Below, piece after piece: positions 56,694 to 64,000 of a DNA stretch of 64,000 bases. A program made the translations under genes and the position numbers. Source of the stretch: Przewalskia tangutica (lineage: Eukaryota > Streptophyta > Magnoliopsida > Solanales > Solanaceae); the NCBI GenBank assembly GCA_029844215.1, contig CM056725.1:40826485-40890484 (forward strand). Reading direction: 5' to 3'. Within the stretch, counting starts at the first letter, position 1. Each line of letters opens with the position of its first letter. The notes under the pieces were generated by a model, which was not told the DNA's origin, made no database searches, and was given only the letters and a program-made list of their open reading frames with translations.

Positions 56694-59439
56694 TGTTATA
56701 CCCCGTAGTTCTGGCCATGCGTATGAGAGCGTACGAAAGGGATTAAGACTTAAATTTTTGAAGGATAGGTTGACGGATTGTTTCGGACGGGTTTTTAGTC
56801 AACTTTGAGGCGGGTTATGACCTGTTACATTGAGAGTTCCTAGGTGTTCCAAAGGCCTAGTACGTAGTTCGTTGAGCCTAGTTTTCAACGCAACCAACCG
56901 TTCGTCGATAGGACATCGGAGTAGAAAGTTATGGGAGTTACAAGTTCAGTACGTACTCGGACAGAAAAGTATTTCAGTCAGGAGCCACAGGGCCGCGGCG
57001 CCGGAAGTTCTGAAGAGTCTCGGATGTTTCAGCGCTGGGGCGCCGGCTGCAGGGTCGCGGCGCCAAGGCGGGTTCTGCGAGGCTGAGTGGAAAAATCTGA
57101 ACTGTTTTGTTTTAAAAAAGGCCATGGAAGGGTGACAAGTGTCCCCCCCATCTGATTTTTGCATGTACTATTTATTGACCAAGTCTTGAAGACTTGGTCA
57201 TTCTTCAAGCTCTTCTCTCTCTCTAAATTAGAAGCTCTTCCTTCTCTTTAGAAAATCAAGAGGAAATCAAGGCTTGAGAAAAATCTGAAAAAGGTGGCAA
57301 GAAGGAAACTTATTTGCAAGCTTGTAGGAGTTGTTGTGGTGGTGATTGTGGAAAGGAGGCTAGCAAATTTGTTGGATTAATTTGGCTAAAGTTCTAAGGT
57401 AACAATTCCTTCTCTCTTTGTTAGTTTATGGTGTTGCATGTGAAGAAGAAAGAACTTGTAGTGGTAAATATTGCTCTTAGATAAATTGCATGTAAGAAAT
57501 ATGGTTTGGATATGAAAGAATTGGATAAGAAGGTTATGTAAGCATGTTGTAGCCAAAATACTACCTTAAACTTGTTAAGTTAGTTGTTATGCATTGTGGG
57601 GCAGAATTTTACACATCCAAGGTTAGGTGTGTAATCCCCTTTATATTGATTGGATTGTTGGGCCTTAAAAGTGGCGTTTGGATGTTGAATTCGGCCTTGA
57701 AAAAGGTGGCAAAGTATGTAGAAACAAAGAAAATGCTGCCCGATTTTCCATAGAATTTAGTGACTTTGCACTTGGAATATTCTACGTTGTAGCTTGAGGT
57801 TAATAAACGTATTATGGTCATTATAGGTTGACATACTACGTGCGGTATTTTGAACTTAGCAAGTGGATTGACCGAAGAGGTATGTGGAACTTTCCTACCT
57901 CTTGAGCATGAATAATTGCATCTATGTAGTACGGTAGACATACAAAGGCTTTGGTATCCCTTACTTGTTTTAATGATGTCTTAAGTTTTAAAGTTAAGGG
58001 ACTTGGAGTGTTTTAAGTATATGATACTTATTTCGTTTAAAAGTATAAGTCCCTTGGATATAGGGAGATGTGTTTGACTAGTGTATAACGGTAATATAAC
58101 GACTTTATGGGAAGTTGGTTGTATTGGCTTTATGGAAGGTTAATAAAGAAAGGTTTACTCCAAGTAAAATAAGTACGGATAAATGATTTGAATTTGTGAA
58201 AGGCAAATTGTTTTAAGTCATTAATTGCCTAAGGTTTTAAAAGAAATGAAGTCACTTGATTTAGAAGCCTATTGTATTTCTAAAGGTAAACGTGACTTGT
58301 TTTGAAAAGTTGTCGTGACTTGATACTACGGTTATTAGTATCTTGGGAGTTTTACATAAAAATGAGTCATTTTCTTAAAAGGTTAGAGGTACGTACTTCG
58401 GTTGAATTCTCGGATTTTCTCTTAAAAATGACATGTTAGTGTCTTAAGTTAACTAAAATGAGAGGATATACTATTAATGATTAATAAGAAGTTAGGGGAT
58501 ATTCCTAACTTGCTTACATTATGATAAGTCGGTAGCGCTTATGTTATGTATGATAGCCGGTTGTGCTGGGTTATGTATTATTATTATTATTATTACTACT
58601 TATGCCATGGATTTGCTACCCATGATGCGAGTGTGGCGTTTGTACTCATGCGGGCCACCGGGTCCATACGGGTGAAATAGTCTCATGCGGGTGAAATAGT
58701 CTCATGTGAGGCGGATGACCTCATGCGGGTGAAATAGTCTCATGCGGGTGAAATAGTCCCATGCGAGGCGGATGACCTCATGCGGGTCCACAGGACCTAT
58801 GTGGGTGAAATAGTCCTAGGAGTAGGATTGCTTAATAATACTACGGGCGAGAGACCCTGTTTTGATCATGAGCCTCCTATTTTTATGCAGTAAAGTTTAT
58901 ACTTGTTACTCTCATTGTTAGTAAGGCACAGTGCAATGTAATTTGATCTTCATCTATGACTCCAGTTTATTTTAAACTTATGATATTATTACAGTATTTT
59001 CCAGTTTTACATACTTGGTACATATTGTAATCGACCCTTCCTGGGCTGCTCATGCCGCACAGTGGGTAAAGAGTGGTGGATCCTCATTCTTAGGATCTTG
59101 CTCAGGTGTCAGAAGCTCCATTTCTCCGGAGGCTCGACTTTTGGTACGGTTCTCTCTGGTGTTGTAGATGTTTTGTACATTCAGGGGTATGACGGGGCCC
59201 TGTCCCGTCATAGTGATTACACATTCTTAGAGGTCTGTAGTCCTGTTATAAATTGGGTTGTTAAGGATGTAACGGTTCAGTGTTTGTTATATTTAGAGGT
59301 AGCCATTTTGGGTTAGCCTGCTTATATTTTATATGGGTTCTTGTTGTGAGTTTATTTTTCCGCTGGTTTTCTCTGATGTTGTATCACAAGGGTGCCCGGG
59401 GTAAGGCACCAGTCACGGGTCCATGGTCGGGTCGTGACA
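56694..59439 (+). repeat. B 3' LTR
   Basis: A complete 2746-bp LTR, TGTTATACCCCG to GGGTCGTGACA, followed by GAAGT. It contains the CATGCGGGTGAAATAGTC array (58633-58828), the stem-loop with arms ATGACGGG and CCCGTCAT (59189-59211), the terminal GGTGCC hairpin (59391-59410), and a 21-bp palindrome at 57178-57198 that is missing in the 5' LTR. Confidence 0.95.
58633..58828 (+). repeat. CATGCGGGTGAAATAGTC tandem array, B 3' LTR
   Basis: Homologous to 30671-30835 but with one more unit, indicating slippage or unequal exchange after or during transposition. Confidence 0.8.
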
Positions 59440-60125
59440 GAAGTAGCTATTTGGGACGTATTTTACTTGTCGTTTTGGTTAGTCTTCAATAAGGTATGTG
59501 AACCTCTTCCTTCTTTCTTTGGCATGTTCTACGTATGAAATATACATGTGGTATTGTTTCATGATTCATTCTACTCTTAGAAGTTAAGGAGTATTCATGT
59601 TATTGATTCTATGCTAAAGGCATGTCTAAATTATTCCTAAGTCTTTACCAAGTCTTATGGGAGATGTTGGTAAGAGTTGTTAGGAAGTATTGGAGTCGAG
59701 TTGATCTTGCTAAGTTACAGCACTAATGAGAAAAAGTATCGAACAAGTCATTACAGCGTTAAATGAAAAAGATATCGACAATCAATTATAATGAAATGAG
59801 TAGAATTTCCATCTGCATAGAAGCTAAGATATAACCAGTTCATTTTACACTCTCTAAGTTCACAGCTGATTAGATAAGATCATTATTAATATACAACCTG
59901 CTAAAGGCTCATAAAATAGATTAATTTGGAAATTCGGATCGGTCATCACTATGCAAATGTTTCCATAATGTTAGCCAGAGGAGCGAGATGAATTTAGATT
60001 ATCGAGTTGGTACACACGACAAGCGGTGTGTGAACTATCCTTTCCTCTTTTGAAAGTTGTTTATTTGAAGTAAGTGTACGGTGGATGTACATAGTTTTAT
60101 TGGATCTTAATCTTAAAATGATATT

Positions 60126-60349
60126 ATTATTTTTTTTTTTAGGTAAATGCAAATATTATTACTAATAACGAAAAGGAAGTGGCTACAATCAGTCGTTGAG
60201 GTATCTCAAGCCTCAACGTAATGCAAACAAGAAGAGATAGAGGGGAGGGGTGGTCACTCAAAAGGTGCCACTACAAGAGGGGATAAAATCATAGAGAACT
60301 CTATAAGATGTTGTTTTGATTCTTGCAATGATCTCTTCTGCCGGCAAGC
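60126..60349 (-). mobile_element. Short poly(A) retroposon: LINE 3' fragment or processed pseudogene
   Basis: A 224-bp insert in LTR F is flanked by perfect 12-bp duplications, TAAAATGATATT at 60114-60125 and 60350-60361. On the minus strand it starts AGCTTGCCGGCAG and ends in a poly(A) tract (seen as the T-run near 60130-60140). A frame of about 30 codons opens at its 5' edge, reading LPAEEIIARIKTTSYRV and ending in TGA, followed by about 120 bp of untranslated-looking sequence. The long TSD and tail are signs of target-primed retroposition rather than of an LTR element. I do not recognise the peptide; it could be the end of a LINE ORF2 or of a host mRNA. Confidence 0.75.
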
Positions 60350-60419
60350 TAAAATGATATTTGATATGATAAGTGTCTTGATTTACCAAATGAGTATTTA
60401 AAGTGATACTTGATTTGAT

Positions 60420-60600
60420 AAGTGTCTTGATTTTCTAAATGAGGATTTAAAAATGAAAGGTATGAGAGTGCCTCGGTATTTCTAAAAAGGAAGGCATGGT
60501 ATTGCCTTGATAGTTCTAAAAAGGAAGGCATGGTATTGCCTTGGGTTTTCTAAAAGGAAGGTATGATAGTGCCTTGGTGTTTTCTAAAATGAAAGATGTG
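60420..60600 (+). repeat. Imperfect tandem repeats in LTR F
   Basis: Units of about 38 to 53 bp recur with TTCTAAAAAGGAAGGCATGG. Several carry the inverted pair AAGGCA and TGCCTT separated by six bases. Confidence 0.65.
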
Positions 60601-60965
60601 ATTGATACATGATATGTTGGTACCACACATTTCTAAAAGGAAAAGTTTATTATATGTGATTGATACATGATATGTTGGTACCACACATTTCTAAAAGGAA
60701 AAGTTTATTATATGTGATTAGTACATGATATGTTGGTACCACGCATTTCTAAAAGGAAAGTTTATTTTAATATTTGGTACACGAGATGTTGGTACCTAGG
60801 TTTAGTTAAAATGAAAGATATTATATGTGTTTGGTACATGATATGTTGGTACCTTGGCATAGTTAAAATGAAAGATTTTATATGTGTTTGGTACATGATA
60901 TGTTGGTACCTTGGCATAGCTAAAATGAAAAGTTCGTATATGTGATTGGTACATGAGATGTTGGT
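60600..60965 (+). repeat. Tandem array of about seven 58-bp units in LTR F
   Basis: Each unit contains GATACATGATATGTTGGTAC or a close variant, spaced 57 to 60 bp. The first three units continue ACACATTTCTAAAAGG, and the last ones carry a variant with GGCATAGTTAAAATGAAAG. The array lies in the 5' leader or R region of the LTR and has no coding sense. Confidence 0.85.
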
Positions 60966-61060
60966 ACCCTTGGTTTTATTCCTTTGAGAGTCAAAAGATG
61001 AGTTAAGTTGCACAAGGTTGCTTATGGTAGCTATTCGTGCAAGTGTTATTATTCCATTTC

Positions 61061-61135
61061 CCCGAGTCCCTCACTAAAGGGTCGGGATACATTATAGTGA
61101 GTTCGTCGAGTCCCTCACTAAAGGGTCGGGATGCG
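61061..61135 (+). repeat. Direct duplication in LTR F
   Basis: The string GAGTCCCTCACTAAAGGGTC occurs twice about 46 bp apart. Each copy contains the inverted pair CCCT and AGGG. Confidence 0.7.
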
Positions 61136-61784
61136 TTATATGAAAACAGATACGATTACTCTCATTTCTATAAAGTACAGTGGTACAGTGATACAGTGGT
61201 AAAAGGTACAGTTGGCTCTTATTTTATATGGCACGGTTGGATCTGGTATTTGATTTTCATACTTGTCCCTGTCATCTTTTGTACAGTTATGATCTTATTT
61301 ATTGTACTTCATGTTTACATACTTGGTACCTTGTTGTACTGACCACTATCGGGGGGCTGCGTTCATGCCCACAGGTATTAGGTACTCAGTTGGGTGATCT
61401 GTGAGCTTAGGATACTTGGTCAGCGTTTTGGGATAGCTCTAATGTTCAGAAGTTTGTCATTTTGGCACAGGTCTTCCATTATGGCTATGTATATTCAGGG
61501 GTAGGGCGGGGCCTTGTCCCGTCATAGTTTATTGTCCAAACTCTTAGAGGTCTGTATTCATATGTGGGTTGGACTTGCGTGAGTTGTATATATATTATTG
61601 GTCAGTTGTACTACTGTGTTGTCGGGATGTTCCCGTTTATATATAGCGGCAGCCTCATCGGCTTGCCTGTTTTTATAACATGAGTTTTTCTTAGAGCTTC
61701 CGCTGGTTATATGTGATGTATGAGTATAAGGGTGCCCAGATAGGGCACCAGTCGCGGGCCCGGAGTTCGGGTCGTGACAATTTT

Positions 61785-62299
61785 CTTCTCACTAGATGAT
61801 AATTGTATCAATCGGATCTTCTATCATCCTTTTGAAAATAATATACATTCTTTTCTCCATCATGTTATGCTTTCGTATCAAATTGTTATAGTTTCCCCAA
61901 CAAGATATGACAAGTATACATAGGTAGGACATCACACAATATCTCATCTTCATACCTTCCAATCCGAAAACTAACAAGAGTTTGTTTTATAACATTTAGC
62001 CCTTTGTTTTTGTTTAGCCATTGGAGAGCATATGGTTTAGGATGGTTGCGGGTAGGCAAGTTCAATTTATCCACCATCTCCACGGAAGTCGCATTGGTAC
62101 AACTTCCTCTATCAATGATCATGTTACAAACTTTATCATTCACCTTGCATTGAGTGTAAAATAGTTGTTATCTTTGTGTCTCATATTGTTCTTCAATTTC
62201 AACATTCAACACGTGTCGGTGCACTAAACTATCACCACCTTCGCATGATTAATATATTCCTATTGGTCCTCCTCGACTTTGGGTTCCTCAATAGCAAAT
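61785..62299 (-). pseudogene. pol: Protease region of G
   Basis: Frame 62143-61886 on the minus strand has CNMIIDRGSCTNATSVEMVD, a retropepsin site where the usual D-G-G or D-S-G reads D-R-G, then RYEDEILCDVLPMYTCHILL. The domain is recognisable but the active-site neighbour is changed. The frame ends near the F insertion. Confidence 0.82.
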
Positions 62300-63268
62300 G
62301 AATCTCCCCACTTTTGATACTATTCAGTAGTTATAACCAAGGGTTAGGACATTCATTTGCAAAGTGTTCTAATCCTTGACATTTAAAACACTTCTTCCTA
62401 CTTCTATCTACCCTATTGTAACCTTTACTTTCTTCCATTTATCTTTCTCCATACTTTCTTGGCTATACAATGGGTTAGAAAAGAGGTATCACCCTATTCT
62501 TTAACACTGGGCTTTACATAGGATTTTTGGGTACTCCTCTTTTGTTGTTTTTCAAACTTGAGTGCTAAATGACATATGTCTTCAAAGGCGTTGTATGTTA
62601 CAATTTCAACCTTCTCTTGTATCGCCATGTTCAAGCCCACAATGAATTGAGCAATATTTTGAGTCTCATTTTCTTCTAAGTCACAAAGCATGATGACTTT
62701 CTCGAACTCTCGGATGTATTCCTAAACTTTAAGAAATCATTGATGAAGTTTGTTGAGCTTGAGGTATAGGTTTTGTTCATATTTCATTGGCAAGAACTTC
62801 TTCTTCAAATATTTTTTTAATTTGTCGCAAGATTCAATCTTGCTTTTTCCATTCCTCCCCCGGCTTGTTCTGAGGTTTTCATCCCACACAGAAGCGAATT
62901 CCTTCAACTTCAATGTAGCAACCTTAAAACACGTGTGGTCATCATATTGTTTCTATTCGAAAAGCCTCTCAATGCTTCTTAACCTTTCAACAAACTTGGG
63001 GTCCATGTTTCCTTCTAAGATTGGAAGTTCCAACTCTAGGCTTCAATCATCTTCCCTTTCATGCATCGGGTTGTCTCGGACATCTTCCCTTTCATGCCTC
63101 AGGTTGTTTTGTTCAACCTCTTCTCCGGACTCAACATTATTAATTATGACACGCTCTTTAAAATCTCTTCTCAAGAGTTGCATTTGTTCTGCCACAAGTT
63201 CACTTATGGTCCTCCGAAGTTCTTCGTTTAGGTTAGCTATAACTTCAAGGCATGGGATGGGAAAACCT
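62300..63268 (-). pseudogene. gag: gag of G
   Basis: Minus strand. The frame 63282-63043 (PGFPIPCLEVIANLNEELRR) starts right at the primer site and has no ATG there. The gag core runs through FVERLRSIERLFE, a stop, LKEFASVWDENLRTSRGR, and 62691-62494 (ENETQNIAQFIVGLNMAIQE). The knuckle CFKCQGLEHFANEC is at 62390-62349, a perfect CX2CX4HX4C. Stops and shifts make it a pseudogene. Confidence 0.82.
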
Positions 63269-63281
63269 GGCTCTGATACCA
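63269..63281 (-). promoter_or_regulatory. Primer binding site of G
   Basis: Minus strand TGGTATCAGAGCC, a perfect complement of the initiator Met tRNA 3' end. It fixes the orientation of G. Confidence 0.85.
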
Positions 63282-63284
63282 ATA

Positions 63285-63316
63285 TGATGTATATAAAGAG
63301 GGGAATATGTGGGTAG
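63285..63316 (-). repeat. 3' end of G 5' LTR, cut by H
   Basis: Thirty-two bases remain between the primer site and the H insertion; on the minus strand they end TTATATACATCA. The LTR terminus CA is assumed from position. Confidence 0.6.
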
Positions 63317-63531
63317 TGTTATACCCCGTATTTCCAGAGTATGTACGTAAGGGCGTACGTACAAAAGTTTAAGCCTTAAAGTTAGGCATAGGACGAAAAT
63401 TTGTGCACAACCCACGAAACGAATTGTTTTCCGACGAAACGTTTTCCAAAACTTGCGTAGGGAAAATTACGGCTATGTCATTTATAATTTTTGCGGATTT
63501 TTCCGAGAGATGAAATATTTTGGACCAACGA

Positions 63532-63553
63532 GAGGGTGACACTTGTCACCCTC
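63532..63553. promoter_or_regulatory. Perfect palindromic dyad, LTR H
   Basis: Arms GAGGGTGACA and TGTCACCCTC separated by CT, 215 bp into the LTR. Confidence 0.7.
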
Positions 63554-63711
63554 AAGTGGACGGCAAAGAGGGCACGGTTGGCACGATTTTAAGGCCTAAA
63601 CCAAGGGTCAATGTTTGTGAGTGATTTGTGGAGTAGGGATAGGGTGCACTTGTGCAAATCCACACCCTCCACTTGCCCTCCACTTGCCTTCATCTTGGCC
63701 CTTGAAAGCCC

Positions 63712-63718
63712 TATAAAT
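63712..63718 (+). promoter_or_regulatory. Putative TATA box, LTR H
   Basis: TATAAAT 396 bp into the LTR. Confidence 0.5.
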
Positions 63719-64000
63719 ACCCCCCTTGAGTTGTAGACTTCTTCATCCACAAAGCATCTTCCAAGTCTCCAAACATTCCCTTTGAGAGAAGCTCTCGTCC
63801 AAAGCCTCCCTCTTGTGAAGAGCTTAGCCGAAACACCCCTTCCCCTTTTCCTAGTAGTCTCGGCAAAGCCCTCCTCTTGGTAGAAATACTCCCAAGTATT
63901 GTTACTATCCCCAAAATACCTTAGCCAATCCCTTATAGTATTTCCAAAGTCACTTCTATACGTAGAGCCCGGAAATACTACCTTATATTCCTATAGTCAC

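Larger units (their letters stand above)
9721..59439 (+). mobile_element. Element B: Tekay/Del-like chromovirus carrying E and A
   Basis: B spans LTR to LTR with TSD AAAGT (9716-9720) and GAAGT (59440-59444), one transition apart. After removing E and A its length is about 10.6 kb, with LTRs of about 2.75 kb. It has gag, a CCHC knuckle, protease, reverse transcriptase, RNase H, integrase and a chromodomain-like C-terminus in the gypsy order, so it is the only near-complete autonomous type in the window. The frames contain several stops and frameshifts, so this copy is inactive. Its LTRs are nearly identical outside one patch, so it is fairly young even though it is older than E, A, D and K. 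Confidence 0.92.
59445..61779 (+). repeat. Solo LTR F, right part
   Basis: It resumes the F LTR after element B and ends at 61779 with GGGTCGTGACA, followed by the second TSD copy ATTTT (61780-61784). It contains a poly(A) retroposon (60126-60349), two tandem arrays (60420-60965), a 38-bp-scale duplication (about 61061-61135) and the conserved terminal hairpin GGTGCCC AGATA GGGCACC at 61731-61749. Elements flanking on both sides belong to G. Confidence 0.9.
6487..63316 (-). mobile_element. Element G: outermost Ty3/gypsy retrotransposon, minus strand, split by F
   Basis: G is the oldest visible layer. Its minus-strand order runs from an LTR end and primer site at 63316-63269, through gag and protease (to 61780), and after the F insertion resumes at 8092 with reverse transcriptase, RNase H and the integrase C-terminus down to about 6745. 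The region between protease and reverse transcriptase is continuous across the F boundary once one ATTTT is removed. G belongs to a gypsy lineage different from the Tekay-like elements nested in it: its gag, protease and polyprotein tail differ, and its LTR end does not carry TCGTGACA. It is heavily decayed. The lineage is not resolved. Confidence 0.8.
63317..64000 (+). repeat. LTR H, 5' part, plus strand (continues off the right edge)
   Basis: TGTTATACCCCG start at 63317 with flank GGTAG (63312-63316) as the probable TSD. It belongs with J and K by sequence. It has a perfect dyad at 63532-63553 and TATAAAT at 63712-63718. Confidence 0.88.

Noticed and set aside
62750..63316. Plus-strand frame of 188 codons
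   Set aside because: It is the antisense shadow of the G gag, whose knuckle and core motifs read on the minus strand.

Overview
This window is plant nuclear DNA made almost entirely of long terminal repeat (LTR) retrotransposons of the Ty3/gypsy superfamily. The long LTRs (2.7 to 4.0 kb), the initiator-Met-tRNA primer sites, the gag CCHC knuckles, the FIDD reverse transcriptase motif and an integrase ending in a chromodomain-like tail point to chromoviruses, most likely the Tekay/Del lineage. A large-genome eudicot fits; a Solanaceae-like genome is my guess from the LTR style and is not proven here. I see no host gene, tRNA, rRNA or CRISPR array. Every coding remnant is broken by stops, frameshifts or deletions.

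The main structure is a five-level nest of insertions, resolved by 5-bp target-site duplications (TSDs). The outermost layer is element G (minus strand, about 6487-8092 and 61780-63316). G is interrupted by F, a solo LTR (8093-9720 plus 59445-61779, TSD ATTTT). F is interrupted by B, a Tekay-like element of about 10.6 kb net (9721-59439, TSD AAAGT/GAAGT). B holds two further elements. E (9727-28693, TSD GTTAT) sits only 6 bp inside the B 5' LTR, and A (33289-53432, TSD ATAGG/ATGGG) splits the B protease/pol frame. E carries D in its 3' LTR (18753-28305, minus strand, TSD GAGGT). A carries K in its 3' LTR (43578-52842, minus strand, TSD GAAAT). The order of events is therefore G, then F, then B, then E and A, then D and K.

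The left edge (1-6486) is a separate patchwork: a minus-strand LTR (J) inside a plus-strand LTR (I), which abuts a minus-strand gag leader and LTR end (M), joined at about 5999 to a truncated plus-strand LTR end (L). The right edge (63317-64000) is the start of another plus-strand LTR (H) inserted in the 5' LTR of G.

B is the only element with a recognisable gag, protease, reverse transcriptase, RNase H, integrase and chromodomain set. A, D, E and K have no protease or reverse transcriptase. Instead they share a non-coding module of about 500 bp behind the gag zinc knuckle; A, D and E also keep the C-terminal half of integrase. They look like a non-autonomous family that would depend on proteins from B-like relatives. 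The diverged LTR families still share several dyad or hairpin elements: a palindrome about 200 bp into the LTR, a covarying stem-loop about 250 bp from the LTR end, a hairpin about 50 bp from the LTR end, and a hairpin touching the polypurine tract. Many GC-rich stretches show clustered small differences at CAG/CTG triplets, which may be an assembly artefact.
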